Below are positions 21,434 through 30,938 of a stretch of 64,000 nucleotides of DNA, in pieces (position 1 is the stretch's first letter; the number at the start of each line of letters is the position of its first letter). The position numbers and the translations under genes are program-made. The stretch lies in NCBI RefSeq assembly GCF_009674485.1, contig NZ_WKJJ01000004.1, positions 124,001-188,000 on the forward strand, written 5' to 3'. A model generated the notes under the pieces. The model did no database searches. It was not told where the DNA came from and worked only from the letters and a program-made list of their open reading frames with translations. This DNA is from Pseudoduganella rivuli. Lineage in GTDB: Bacteria > Pseudomonadota > Gammaproteobacteria > Burkholderiales > Burkholderiaceae_D.

Positions 21434-23365
21434 ATGAACCGGCGTGATTTTTTAATGCTCAGTGCCAGCGCCGTCGGTGCGCCTGAACTGGTCCTTCCAG
21501 CCGGCGCCGTGCAGCCGGATTGGTCCCATCTGGAGGCGCGCCTGGCGCAGCGTGTACGGCTCGGCTATTTCGATGGCATGGGACTGATCATTGGCTCCGG
21601 CGATACCGTGTTGCACGAGTCTTACTTCGGCAACGCGGGGCCGGCCACTGTCATGCATGTGGCCTCCGCAGGTAAATGGACCGCTGCCGCCGCCATTGCC
21701 GCCGTGGTGGACAGCGGCGCTCTGAGCTGGGAAGATCGGGCCGCCCGGTTTTTGCCGCGGTTGGGCGGGGATAAAGGGCAGGCGACGTTAAGGCAATTGC
21801 TGTCCCACACGGCGGGCTATCCGGACTACCAGCCGGCCGGAGCGCCGCGTGACAGTTACCAGACGCTGGAAGAAGCGGTCAGCCATATCGCTGCACTGCC
21901 TGCGGTAGCTGCACCAGGCGCCATCTTTCAGTATGGCGGCCTTGCCATGCAGGTGGCGGGACGCATCGCCGAAATCGCCGATGGCCGGAACTTTCCCGCC
22001 ATCTTCGAGTCCCGCCTGGCGGCGCCGCTGGGTATGGAGCGCAGCGGCTACGCGCCGGTGTCGCAGGAACCAGGCTTCAGTCCCATGCTGGGTGGCGGTC
22101 TTTACACCAGCACGGCTGACTTTGCGCGGTTCCTGGCCATGCTTGCGCTGAACGGGGCATATCGCGGCAAACGGATACTCAGTGCCCATGCCGTGTCGGT
22201 GTTGCATGCGGACCAGGTGCGTGGCGCCATGGTCAAACCCATGGAATATGTCGAGCAGGCGCGTGCCACGCTGCACAAGGACATCTATGGCCTCGGAAAC
22301 TGGCGCGAAGAAGTAGCGCCGAATGGCGCGGCGAACCTGCTGTCGTCACCGGGCTGGGCTGGCGCCTATCCATGGATTGACCGGGTTTATGGGATCTGGG
22401 GCTTTGTGCTGGCCAAGGCCAACGTGGATATTGCGGTTGCCGACGGCTACAGCACATTCATGGGTTCCAGCATTTATGCCCCGATGGCGCGGGCTGCACT
22501 GGACGACGCCGCGGAAATCGGGGTGCATCGAGGCCGGGCAGGGCAGCTGTACTACGAGGAAAGTGGCAAAGGGCAGGCGGTGATCTTGCTTCATGGCCAC
22601 AGTTTTGACCGCCGGCAATGGGGGCCACAGGTCGCTGTCCTGGAAAAACAATACCGCGTCATCCGCTACGATTTGCGCGGCTATGGCCGCTCCCCAATGC
22701 CTCAGGAGGACACGGCGTTCCTGCACGCGGAGGACTTGCGCGCCCTGATGGACGCACTGGACGTGCATCAGGCGCATCTTGTTGGCCTGTCGCTCGGCGG
22801 GTTTGTCGTAACGGACTTCCTGGCGTTGTATCCAGAGCGGGTCAGCAGCGCCGTACTGGCGGGAGGCGACCTGTTCGACGCGCCGGGACCGCATGATCCG
22901 TGGACTGCAAGGGAGATCGCGGCGCGCCGGGCTGAAATTGGCGCCCTGAAGCGCCATGGCGTATCGCGTTTCAAGCGCAAGTGGTTTGATGATCTGATCG
23001 CCAATTCCGGCAGCGGCAGCGATGGTTTGCGGGCCATACTTTGGCAAATGATCGACGAATGGCCCTGCTGGCAGCCGTTGCATCTCGAGCCGCGATGCCT
23101 GCTGGGGCGCACCGCGCCGGGCTTGCTGAAAAAGGTACGGCCGGCCGTGCCGGTCCACATCATTCGGGGCGACAAGGAGAAGATGGGATTCCGTATAACC
23201 GAATGGTTGCCGCAGGCAAACGTCACGATTATTCCTGACTGCGGGCACGTTTCGAATCTGGAGCAAGTCGCATTGTTCAACGACGCATTGGAAAAATTCC
23301 TGCGGGACGCGCGCCGTCCCACGAGCAGCCGTGCCAGATTCCCTGCCGGTGAAATTGCGAACTGA
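21434..23365 (+). CDS. Exported two-domain hydrolase: serine beta-lactamase-like plus alpha/beta hydrolase
   Basis: This 643-residue protein joins two hydrolase folds. The start MNRRDFLMLSASAVGAP looks like a Tat signal. Residues about 25-365 resemble class C beta-lactamase/esterase proteins, with nucleophile Ser78 and Lys81 in SAGK and LSHTAGYPDY further on. Residues about 380-630 are an alpha/beta hydrolase: LLHGHSFDRRQW oxyanion region, YDLRGYGRS, nucleophile Ser453 in GLSLGG and His605 in CGHVSN. The substrate is not predictable; deacylation of a sugar or ester is a guess from context. ATG 21434 follows CAGGA. The gene lies 144 bases after the GH2 gene and 11 before lacI; no promoter is evident in the 144-base gap. 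Confidence 0.8.
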   Translation: MNRRDFLMLSASAVGAPELVLPAGAVQPDWSHLEARLAQRVRLGYFDGMGLIIGSGDTVLHESYFGNAGPATVMHVASAGKWTAAAAIAAVVDSGALSWEDRAARFLPRLGGDKGQATLRQLLSHTAGYPDYQPAGAPRDSYQTLEEAVSHIAALPAVAAPGAIFQYGGLAMQVAGRIAEIADGRNFPAIFESRLAAPLGMERSGYAPVSQEPGFSPMLGGGLYTSTADFARFLAMLALNGAYRGKRILSAHAVSVLHADQVRGAMVKPMEYVEQARATLHKDIYGLGNWREEVAPNGAANLLSSPGWAGAYPWIDRVYGIWGFVLAKANVDIAVADGYSTFMGSSIYAPMARAALDDAAEIGVHRGRAGQLYYEESGKGQAVILLHGHSFDRRQWGPQVAVLEKQYRVIRYDLRGYGRSPMPQEDTAFLHAEDLRALMDALDVHQAHLVGLSLGGFVVTDFLALYPERVSSAVLAGGDLFDAPGPHDPWTAREIAARRAEIGALKRHGVSRFKRKWFDDLIANSGSGSDGLRAILWQMIDEWPCWQPLHLEPRCLLGRTAPGLLKKVRPAVPVHIIRGDKEKMGFRITEWLPQANVTIIPDCGHVSNLEQVALFNDALEKFLRDARRPTSSRARFPAGEIAN

Positions 23366-23376
23366 AGAGGAAGTCG

Positions 23377-24429
23377 ATGTCCGAAAAACAAAATGAGCAG
23401 CGCGTGGAGCACGGCTTTTCCACAGCGACCATCCACGATGTCGCGCGCGCTGCCAATGTGTCGCCCATGACGGTGTCGCGGGTGGTCAATGGCCGGGTGC
23501 GGGTTGGCGAGGAGACGCGGGTCAAAGTGATGGCCGCAGTGGAAGCCTTGGGATATAAGGTCAACGTTGCGGCGCGCGCGGCGCGGATCGGCACCTTGCG
23601 GATCGGGTTGCTGTTCAGTAACCCTAGTGCGGCATTCATGAGCGAGTTCCTGGTGGGCGCGCTGGATCAAAGCAGTCAGCGCGGCGCGCAGCTGATCCTC
23701 GAGAACTGCAAGACGGCCGATGGCCAGCGGGCGGCGATCGACAAACTGATCGCCGACGGCGCTGACGGCATTCTGGTGCCGCCGCCATTATGCGACTGTA
23801 CTTCCACGCTCAGTCATCTGGACGATATCAGCATGCCCATGGTTGCCATTGCCACAGCATGTCCAGCCCGCCACACGTCGGCCGTGCGTATCGATGACTA
23901 TGAAGGCGCTGGTGCCATGACACGCCATCTGTTGGCGCTTGGCCATCGCGACATTGCCTTCATCAAGGGCGATCCCGCGCATACGCCGACGCAGTTGCGG
24001 TTTCAGGCCTTTATGGACGTATGCATCGCGGCCGGGGTGCCGGTGCCGCCGGGACGAATTGCCGAAGGCATGTTCACCTACCGGTCCGGCTTGATGGCGG
24101 CCAGGAAGCTGCTCGCCAGACGGCCCTGGCCGACCGCCATCTTTGCCAGCAACGATGACATGGCCGCCGCCGTTATTGCTGTAGCACATGGGCTGCGGTT
24201 GCGCGTGCCGGAAGATTTGGCCGTGTGCGGTTTTGACGATACGCCCATCGCCACCGCAGTATGGCCCGAACTCACTACGGTCCGCCAACCGATTGGCGAC
24301 ATGGCGCGGACCGCCATCGATCTGGTAATCGAGCAAATCCGGTATCGCGCCGACGGCACGCGCCTGGTGCAACACCGGTTGTTGCCTTATAAGCTGATCA
24401 AGCGGGACTCGACCGGAACGCTTGCCTGA
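23377..24429 (+). CDS. LacI family transcriptional regulator
   Basis: The 350-residue protein has a LacI helix-turn-helix (IHDVARAANVSPMTVSRVVN, about residues 14-33), then a hinge region VNVAARAARIG and a periplasmic-binding-protein-like effector domain from about residue 70, with VCGFDDTPIATAVWPELTTV near the C-terminus. GAGGAAG precedes the ATG. It follows the two-domain hydrolase by 11 bases. It is the best candidate to bind the TGTTATCGATAACA palindromes at 17.7, 18.0, 30.9 and 31.1 kb. The inducer is probably a sugar released by the GH2 enzyme; that is inference. Confidence 0.9.
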   Translation: MSEKQNEQRVEHGFSTATIHDVARAANVSPMTVSRVVNGRVRVGEETRVKVMAAVEALGYKVNVAARAARIGTLRIGLLFSNPSAAFMSEFLVGALDQSSQRGAQLILENCKTADGQRAAIDKLIADGADGILVPPPLCDCTSTLSHLDDISMPMVAIATACPARHTSAVRIDDYEGAGAMTRHLLALGHRDIAFIKGDPAHTPTQLRFQAFMDVCIAAGVPVPPGRIAEGMFTYRSGLMAARKLLARRPWPTAIFASNDDMAAAVIAVAHGLRLRVPEDLAVCGFDDTPIATAVWPELTTVRQPIGDMARTAIDLVIEQIRYRADGTRLVQHRLLPYKLIKRDSTGTLA

Positions 24430-24540
24430 TGTCGAACCGGCTGTGCACCCGCTGGCGAGGGTGCCGGTACGATGCCTTATACTGGAAGTGGTATTGGACG
24501 TACATGTTGGCAGCCTTGCCAGAATTGTGGAGATATCAAC

Positions 24541-25533
24541 ATGCGCCTTGATGACCCGTTGGGTTGGCAAGCGGACCGATTGCCATCGCGCTATCAGACG
24601 TTCCTCGACACGCCGCATGTCCATCAGGCGACCGGGTTTCTGGAAAGCTCGCTGTTGCGACGGCAGACCATGGAAATTCAGGAAGCGGCCGCGGCGCGGG
24701 TTTTGCTGGGTGGTTTTACCGTCGGCAGGCTGACCATATGCAGCGTACAGTTCGGTGTCCCGGCAATCGCCTGGATGGAGTCCTCCTCGCCCTCCTGGAT
24801 ATTCTCGAGTCTGTTGCAAGGCCACGCCGCGCTTGGTGCAGACGCCCCCTATGAGCCGGGGCGCGTTGCCGTGGCATATGGACCCGGAAATATGCAAGAG
24901 GTGCGCATGGACGCCGACGCGCGCGTGTTGAATTTCGGTGTTGATGAAACAGACCTGAACAATAGCTGCCGATCCCTGCTTGGGTCGGATCTCCTGCACC
25001 CGCTCCATTTCCCTGCCGTGAGTACCGGTCCCAGTCCTCAGCTGGCGGCATTTGAAAGGGTGGTTTCCCGGCTCGCCACGACGCCCAGATATGAGCATCC
25101 GGCGAACCAGCGCCTCGAAGCGGCCCTGCAGGAAGCGGCCCTGTTCGAATTGCTGCTGGCCTGGCCGAACTCATACCGGTCTTATTTTGATTGCGGCGCC
25201 GCGTTGCCGCGGTCGACATTACGCGCCAGGGATTACATTCGCGCCCATGCGGCCGAGCTGCCGACGCTGGGGCAAATTGCCAACGCGGCCGGGGTTGGTG
25301 CGCGGGCGTTGACAATGAGTTTCAATAAACATTTGAAAGTATCTCCCATGCGCTACTTGTTGCAGTGCCGGCTGGATGGCGCGCGCGCCGATCTGTTGCT
25401 GCACCGGGAGCAGGGCATGGTGGGCAATACGGCCTGCAAGTGGGGCTTCTTCAACCTTGGACATTTCGCCGGGCGCTATCGGGAACGGTTTGGCGAGCTT
25501 CCTCATCAAACTTTACGCCGTGTGACACGTTGA
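24541..25533 (+). CDS. AraC family regulator
   Basis: The 330-residue protein has an N-terminal cupin-like ligand domain of the AraC_binding_2 type and a C-terminal double helix-turn-helix: LPTLGQIANAAGVGARALTM, then GNTACKWGFFNLGHFAGRYR, ending RFGELPHQTLRR. ATG 24541 follows GGAGAT by six bases and is preferred to earlier in-frame starts that add unrelated sequence. It sits between lacI and a LysR gene, so this locus has three regulators of different families in a row. Confidence 0.88.
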   Translation: MRLDDPLGWQADRLPSRYQTFLDTPHVHQATGFLESSLLRRQTMEIQEAAAARVLLGGFTVGRLTICSVQFGVPAIAWMESSSPSWIFSSLLQGHAALGADAPYEPGRVAVAYGPGNMQEVRMDADARVLNFGVDETDLNNSCRSLLGSDLLHPLHFPAVSTGPSPQLAAFERVVSRLATTPRYEHPANQRLEAALQEAALFELLLAWPNSYRSYFDCGAALPRSTLRARDYIRAHAAELPTLGQIANAAGVGARALTMSFNKHLKVSPMRYLLQCRLDGARADLLLHREQGMVGNTACKWGFFNLGHFAGRYRERFGELPHQTLRRVTR

Positions 25534-25662
25534 ACGGCAAACGGCTTCTTTTCCATGTTCAAGAACTTCCTTTTTCGAATAGCGCCCTGCCATGCCTTCC
25601 AAGAAAATAGGGGCGTCGGGCGGAGCAGCCCTTGGTACTTTTTGCGTTAACGGCCAGGCAGT

Positions 25663-26577
25663 ATGAAGAACTTGACTTTGCGTGCCCTCCAGGTTTTCGA
25701 AGCAACCGCCACCGTCGGGAGTTTTTCGAAGGCGGCGTTGATGCTCAATCTGACGCAACCGGCCGTATCGATGCAGATCAAGCAGCTGGAGGGGGAGATC
25801 GGGGCTCACCTCTTCGTCAAGCAGTCGCGCAGCGCGACGCTGACTGACTCCGGGCGTGTTCTGCTGACGCATGCGCGCGATATCCTGGGGCGGGTTCAGG
25901 TGGCCGAGGCCGCATTGGCTACACTGTCCGGCAAGGTGGGCAAGACCTTGCATATCGGCGCCATCTCGTCGGCCCACTATTTTGCTCCATGGCTGATGCA
26001 GGCGTTCCAGCACCAGTACCCACAGGTCCGCATGAAACTCAGCGTCGGCGAGCGCAGCGATATGTTGAACGCATTGAGCGAGTCGCGGCTCGACCTTGTG
26101 ATTGCCGGTTTCCCGCCGGCGCATACGGCCGTTGACGCGGAACCGTTTGCAGCGCATCCGCATTGCATGATTGCCGCGCCAGGCCATCGGCTGGTCGCGT
26201 TGCGCAACATCGACTGGGCGGATTTGAAAGGCGAGCCGTTCGTGAATCGCGAGGCCGGTTCGATGACGCGTCATTTTTTTGACTACCTGGTGCAGATGCA
26301 TAAATTGGAAGTCGACGCGCGGGTCGAATTCCAGGGTAACGAGGCAGTGAAACAGGCGGTGATGGCGGGCATGGGGATCAGCTTCATGTCGGCGCATGCG
26401 TTTCAGATTGAACTGGAGGCCGGGCGTCTGGTGGTTCTCAAGATTAGAAACATTCCGAAGATGCTCGACTGGTGTATCCTGCGCCGCCGCAGCGGGGCAC
26501 CGTCCGGCGCCGCCGCCTTATTCCGCTCCTTTGTGCTTGAGCGGGGCGCCGAACTGGCTACGTGCCGCACCGCCTGA
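25663..26577 (+). CDS. LysR family transcriptional regulator
   Basis: A 304-residue LysR protein: N-terminal winged helix (LRALQVFEATATVGSFSKAA, LTQPAVSMQIKQLEGEIGAHL) and a C-terminal effector-binding domain. It resembles CbbR/CysB-like members in general layout but the ligand cannot be named. Its usual divergent partner is missing: the upstream neighbour runs the same way, and only decayed genes lie downstream, so it may have lost its target. Confidence 0.9.
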   Translation: MKNLTLRALQVFEATATVGSFSKAALMLNLTQPAVSMQIKQLEGEIGAHLFVKQSRSATLTDSGRVLLTHARDILGRVQVAEAALATLSGKVGKTLHIGAISSAHYFAPWLMQAFQHQYPQVRMKLSVGERSDMLNALSESRLDLVIAGFPPAHTAVDAEPFAAHPHCMIAAPGHRLVALRNIDWADLKGEPFVNREAGSMTRHFFDYLVQMHKLEVDARVEFQGNEAVKQAVMAGMGISFMSAHAFQIELEAGRLVVLKIRNIPKMLDWCILRRRSGAPSGAAALFRSFVLERGAELATCRTA

Positions 26578-26646
26578 GCGGCGCGGCGGAGGGAGCAGGA
26601 CCGAAGCCGGCCCAGCTCCTAAAGGAAACCGTGTTACGCCGACGGA

Positions 26647-26721
26647 TTAGAAGTCGTGCCTCACGGTGAGCCAGAACGAACGCGAGGTATTTACCTTGAT
26701 CCAGGTGCTGATTTCGGCAAC
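26647..26721 (-). pseudogene. Remnant of a TonB-dependent receptor C-terminus
   Basis: On the minus strand a 24-codon frame reads VAEISTWIKVNTSRSF then WLTVRHDF and a stop. The alternating hydrophobic pattern and the final Phe are those of the last strands of an outer membrane barrel. A stop codon lies just upstream and no further receptor sequence follows. It is probably the tail of a deleted receptor gene, but it is short. Confidence 0.35.
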
Positions 26722-26814
26722 TGGTTATAGATATCGGCTTAGGTGACGCCCGTCACGGTAGGGGCGAAGGTGTCTGAGGCCGAGACGTACATTTTGTTCC
26801 TCAGTATCCGCATT

Positions 26815-27556
26815 ATGCCGCTCAAGTCGGAATCCGGCGGCGCCGGACGCAAACCCGAACTGCCAATGAGCGCGTGGTATCGCGGCAAGGGCTGAGCGCT
26901 CATGCGGACCTCGTGGAAAGACAATCCGACGCTGCTGACGGTACGCTCAGGCTATACAAACTACCCCCGGCCAGAGTACGACGCCTTTTACCGGTAAAGC
27001 ATCGCGCACAATATTGTCACGTTCGATGGACACGCCGAGCCTGCGGAAGACACCTATCTTGGGTCGCATACGCCTGGCCAAATTCCGAACATGATGGATG
27101 GGGCCGGTATTCGCTACGTGTTTGCCGAGGCGACGGGGCCGACCTCCTCCACTTATTTCGCCCGCAATTTCGGGCATTTCCTGTGGTCAGTCTGTCGGGC
27201 CCGGACATGATCGGTGTCCGCAATCGTCAGGTCGGCCGGGTGACGGACGTCTACTTCAACCTCAAGGCGGACGGCAGCATTAGCCATCGGAACGCCAATG
27301 CGAACCTGATGATGGGCTGGGAAACCGACGCCTAGATGATCGCGTTGACCAACTTGGCTGGAAGCGCGCAGTCGTCGGCCCGGCAACTGTCGAGTGCATG
27401 TTTGTCGGTGACGGCAGCTATCTGCGGCGCAATGGAATGCTGCTGCTCGATAGTCTGTCGCAGCGTTTCCTGGTTGCCGACTATGGCCATACTCCGCGCT
27501 TCTGGACGCAAGGACAGGCCGGCAGCCAGGTCACCCTGTGGCTGCTTCGATGTTGA
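26815..27556 (+). pseudogene. Decayed polysaccharide-lyase-like gene (heparinase II/III-like)
   Basis: A broken coding region can be followed through three frames. The first reads WYRGKG-stop (TGA 26893)-ALMRTSWKDNPTLL, stop (TAA 26995), then SIAHNIVTFDGHAEPAEDTY and FARNFGHFLWSV. A frameshift near 27181-27190 moves to SLSGPDMIGVRNRQVGR and VTDVYFNLKADGSISHRN, ending in TAG 27333. A third frame gives VECMFVGDGSYLRRNG to DYGHTPRFWTQGQAGSQVTL and TGA 27554. The MRTSW, HN-V-FDG and hydrophobic-strand-plus-D-V-RN pattern resembles the beta-sandwich of heparinase II/III and alginate lyase proteins. The N-terminal catalytic part is gone. Family call is tentative. Confidence 0.5.
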
Positions 27557-27615
27557 CATCGCGGCAGGCCGGGAAACGGCGAACGACGCATTCCGTTGGC
27601 CTGCCGCCGCTGGCA

Positions 27616-30579
27616 TTACTTGCCGAACTTGTAGCGCAGCGCCAGACCGAAAGTGCGGCCGTTGAGATAGTGCTGGCGCTCGATGCCGGTCTGGAGCCCG
27701 GCGCCCGATTCGCCGATAAAGCGGTCCAGCCCCTTGTTGGTGAGGTTGGAAGCGGAGAACGACAAGGTCAGCTTGTCATCCAGATTGTAATTGACCGAGC
27801 CATCCAGGATACCGTAGGCGCCGATGTAGCGGCCGTCGATTGGATTGGTCGACACGCCGAACAGGATCGACTCCGAACGCCAGGTGTAGACCAGGCGTGC
27901 CGACAGCTTGTTGTCCTCATACATGCCGGACACGCTGAAGTTGTTCTTCGATTGCATCGGTTGCGGCGTGTCGACCAGCCGCGGCGCGGCCGGGGTGCCG
28001 AAGTTGACCGGATTGGACGTGTCGACATAGCTATATGAAGCGCCGACGCCGAAGTTCTTCAGCAGGCTTTGGCTACCGTCGAAGAACCACTGGCCAGCCA
28101 GCTCCACGCCGCGGGCGTAGCCGTCTTCCGTGTTGATCGACCTGGTGACCAGATACTGGCCGTTGCCGCAGCCATTGGGTAAGCTACCCGTGTAAGGCTG
28201 CGCCGTTTCCACTGTCCGGCATTCTGCAATGCCGTTGACGAAGCCCTTGATCTGCTTATTGAACACCGCTGCGGAGACGTAGTTGGTCTTGCTAAAGTAT
28301 TTTTCGAGAGAGAGATCGATGCTGTTAGCGGTCAACGGTCTCAGGTCGGCATTGCCCTGGGAGGCCGTACCGTTGCCGAAATTAACCGACACGCTCGGGT
28401 TGAGCGCGTCCAGAGGCGCGCGTGTCATGCCCCGGCCATATGCAAAACGCACCAGCGTGTCGGCAGTGATGTCAGCGCTCACGTTCAACGAAGGCAAGGC
28501 ATTGGTATAGCTGGTCCTCTTCTCGTTAGCCACGTAGCCACCGGCCGCCGTCAGCGTGTTGGCGACCTGGGCGATCGCGCGGCTGTTGGTGCGGACCACG
28601 CGCAGGCCGAGATTACCTTTGATACGGTCGTCCAGGGCGGAAAAATCACCCATCAGGTAAGCCGCGGAAGTCTTTTCCTCGATAAAGCGGCGGGCAGGGA
28701 CGTTTTCGATATAAGCGCCTTGCAGCGGAATGCCGGCCTTAGGGAAGGTATTGGCATACGTATTACCCGTCAACTGGTCGGCGGAAACCACCGCGAAGCC
28801 GCCGGCATAGCCCCCTTGGCCACCGAGGAAATTGGGCGGTGACTGCATCAACATATTCGCTACCGTGGTGGCGGGGACGCCGTTTGATTTTGTCGCGTTG
28901 AGCGGCAGATTATCGGTGGTCAGGAATTTTTCCGGGAAGGTGAAATTCGAAAATGCGCTCTGTTGCTGGGCGAACCGAGTCCCGAATTTCAAGCGGGTGA
29001 ACATGCTGTCGTCAAGCACGTATGCGCCGCTCAGGGCGCTTGCATAACCGCTGTCGTCCGTGGTGCTTTTGGCGCTGGCGAAGGAGCGCAGTACAAAATT
29101 CTTCGGATCGCCCAGGCTAGGTCCCGTGAACGTCATCTGATGCGGCGCGCCGTCGGCAACCCGGTTGACCGACCACGTCAGCCCTGGCGCGGAATCGATG
29201 GTGGCGGCCGGTCCCTCATCGGTCAAGTCCGACTTGATGTAATTGAAGTCGGCCTTCAGGCTCAGTTGCGGCGTCGGGCTCCATTCGACGCCGCCGGCGC
29301 CGATCCAGGTGGTGTAGGGGCGGCGCGCATTGTTGCCGGTGGTGTTGATGGCGGAATCCAGGAATGAACCGCTGACCAGGCGCTTACCGGCCAACACGTC
29401 ATTGCTGCCGCCGTTGCTGTTTCGGTTGGCCAGCGCTTCAGTGAAGGAGAAGGGCGCCGTTTGCAAGTTCTGAATGTTGGCGCCATCGACGGTGTTGAGG
29501 AAGCGCCCTTGCTGGTTATATTGATAATACGTGTAGTTGAATTCGCTGTAGGCGCGCAAGGTGTTGTTGACGCGATAGTCGGCGGCCAGGTTCAGGCCCT
29601 TGCGCGTGCGCAGGATCGTTTCTTCCTGAATATTGTGCGAGGTGCCGGTCGACGTCATCACGTTGCCGATCTGCTCCGCACTCAGTCCAGCCAGATTGGG
29701 CGTGTTGGCGCCGACCGTGGCCGACACTGGCAGCAGTGGTACGCTGGCGAGGTAATTGATATCCGAGCGGCCGACATAAGCGGCCATCGGCTGCGCCGGA
29801 CTGTTGGACTTGTTGGCCGCCGCCAGGGCCGCATACTCGGCGCTGTCGGCGCGGACGGCGCGCTTGAGGCTGGCGCCGCCATTGGCTGGCGTGGCGTCCG
29901 AACGGCCGGTGCTGGTCTGGTATGTGGCGGCCGCCATCACGCCGAAGCGGCTGCCGCCGCCCAGATCCCATTTGTTGGCAATCAGGCCGAATAGTTCAGG
30001 ATTGGCTTTTTTTGCCAGGGTGTTTTCGCGCCCGCCCACACCCAGCGAGACCGTCAGACCCTTGAAATCGCTTGGGTTGCGGGTACGGACATTGACCAGC
30101 CCACCGATGCCGCCCTCGATATGTTCGGCCGTTGGATTCTTGTAGACGTCGATACCGGCGATCATGCTTGGAATCGCGTCCTCGATATTGAATTCACGGT
30201 TGCCTGCGGTGAAGTAGGACCGACCGTTGACCTGCGAGCCGGTTTGCCCGGACAGGCCGCGAATAGTGATGCCGGAGCCCATACCGACTGGCGAGGCGCC
30301 TTCGCCTCCGTATCGGTAGCCCTGCACACCCGGAATCCGGGTTAGCGTCTCGGACACGTTTGGATCGGGCAGCTTGCCGATATCTTCGGCGGTGATGGAA
30401 TCGACGACTTCCATGGCGTCGCGCTTGATCGCGACTGCCGAACGCGCGCTGGCGCGGATACCGCTGACGACGACGGTGTTGTCCTTAGCTTCCTGTGCCA
30501 CGGCGGTCCCGGCGAAAGCGTGGCTGACCGCCAGTGCAATGGTTGAAATACGCAAGGACATGATGGTTTTATTCTTCAT
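27616..30579 (-). CDS. TonB-dependent receptor 1 (proteobacterial carbohydrate type)
   Basis: Outer membrane barrel for active uptake of a large ligand. The 987-residue precursor has a signal peptide ending near residue 28 (GTAVAQ), a plug domain (VVVSGIRASARSAVAIKRD, LPDPNVSETLTRIPGVQG, AGIDVYKNPTAEHIEGGIGG) and a long barrel ending LALRYKFGK. The plug wording is that of the large Caulobacter/Xanthomonas sugar-receptor class. ATG 30579 follows AGGAAGAGAG; upstream in-frame starts lack a ribosome site. Its promoter at 30909-30938 and an operator make a leader of over 300 nt. It probably imports the substrate of the GH2 enzyme. Confidence 0.92.
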   Translation of the reverse strand: MKNKTIMSLRISTIALAVSHAFAGTAVAQEAKDNTVVVSGIRASARSAVAIKRDAMEVVDSITAEDIGKLPDPNVSETLTRIPGVQGYRYGGEGASPVGMGSGITIRGLSGQTGSQVNGRSYFTAGNREFNIEDAIPSMIAGIDVYKNPTAEHIEGGIGGLVNVRTRNPSDFKGLTVSLGVGGRENTLAKKANPELFGLIANKWDLGGGSRFGVMAAATYQTSTGRSDATPANGGASLKRAVRADSAEYAALAAANKSNSPAQPMAAYVGRSDINYLASVPLLPVSATVGANTPNLAGLSAEQIGNVMTSTGTSHNIQEETILRTRKGLNLAADYRVNNTLRAYSEFNYTYYQYNQQGRFLNTVDGANIQNLQTAPFSFTEALANRNSNGGSNDVLAGKRLVSGSFLDSAINTTGNNARRPYTTWIGAGGVEWSPTPQLSLKADFNYIKSDLTDEGPAATIDSAPGLTWSVNRVADGAPHQMTFTGPSLGDPKNFVLRSFASAKSTTDDSGYASALSGAYVLDDSMFTRLKFGTRFAQQQSAFSNFTFPEKFLTTDNLPLNATKSNGVPATTVANMLMQSPPNFLGGQGGYAGGFAVVSADQLTGNTYANTFPKAGIPLQGAYIENVPARRFIEEKTSAAYLMGDFSALDDRIKGNLGLRVVRTNSRAIAQVANTLTAAGGYVANEKRTSYTNALPSLNVSADITADTLVRFAYGRGMTRAPLDALNPSVSVNFGNGTASQGNADLRPLTANSIDLSLEKYFSKTNYVSAAVFNKQIKGFVNGIAECRTVETAQPYTGSLPNGCGNGQYLVTRSINTEDGYARGVELAGQWFFDGSQSLLKNFGVGASYSYVDTSNPVNFGTPAAPRLVDTPQPMQSKNNFSVSGMYEDNKLSARLVYTWRSESILFGVSTNPIDGRYIGAYGILDGSVNYNLDDKLTLSFSASNLTNKGLDRFIGESGAGLQTGIERQHYLNGRTFGLALRYKFGK

Positions 30580-30902
30580 TTCACTCTCTTCCTTCATTTG
30601 ATTCCATAAGGTCGCTGGACAGTCCGGCAAGGACACCTTGTGCGTTGTTTGCTTGCCTGCCATGCCGCCAACGACGGGCAACAATCTGATTTTTTATGCG
30701 TCTCTTCCTGAGTCTTCTCCCTTTCTCTTGTCATCCTCTTACGCTTTGGCGGTGCATGGCCGATGGCGGCCAGAGGCAGCGCCGCGAGGCCATCGCAAAA
30801 CGTGGAATGCAAATGTCCGAATAGCGCGACAATCAGCGTTTGCCTTGCACGCGCTACCGGCAATTGGCTTGTGAGCCCGGCGACGAGTTATCGATAACAG
30901 TC
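30580..30902 (-). other. Long 5' leader of the TonB receptor 1 mRNA
   Basis: Between the predicted start of transcription near 30901 and the receptor ATG lie about 320 bases without a supported gene. A purine-rich stretch on the transcript includes GAGAAAGGGAGA (complement of 30716-30727), which pairs at 11 of 12 positions with the pyrimidine run of the candidate small RNA at 17684-17695. A minus-strand frame crossing the leader has no family resemblance. Confidence 0.4.
30886..30899 (-). promoter_or_regulatory. LacI-type operator, site 3 (receptor 1 promoter)
   Basis: On the minus strand TGTTATCGATAACT, with the perfect 12-bp palindrome GTTATCGATAAC at 30887-30898, begins nine bases after the -10 box. 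This is the same geometry as site 2 at the GH2 promoter. Confidence 0.75.
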
Positions 30903-30908
30903 GGGAAA

Positions 30909-30938
30909 ACTATATGGTTCCCCGTTTGTCGGTGTCAA
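30909..30938 (-). promoter_or_regulatory. Sigma-70 promoter of TonB receptor 1
   Basis: Minus-strand TTGACA (30938-30933), 18-base spacer, TATAGT (30914-30909). The -10 hexamer is identical to that of the GH2 promoter. Confidence 0.7.

Noticed and set aside
30594-30863. 89-codon minus-strand frame in the receptor 1 leader
   Set aside because: It has no family resemblance and contains basic low-complexity stretches; kept only as leader sequence.
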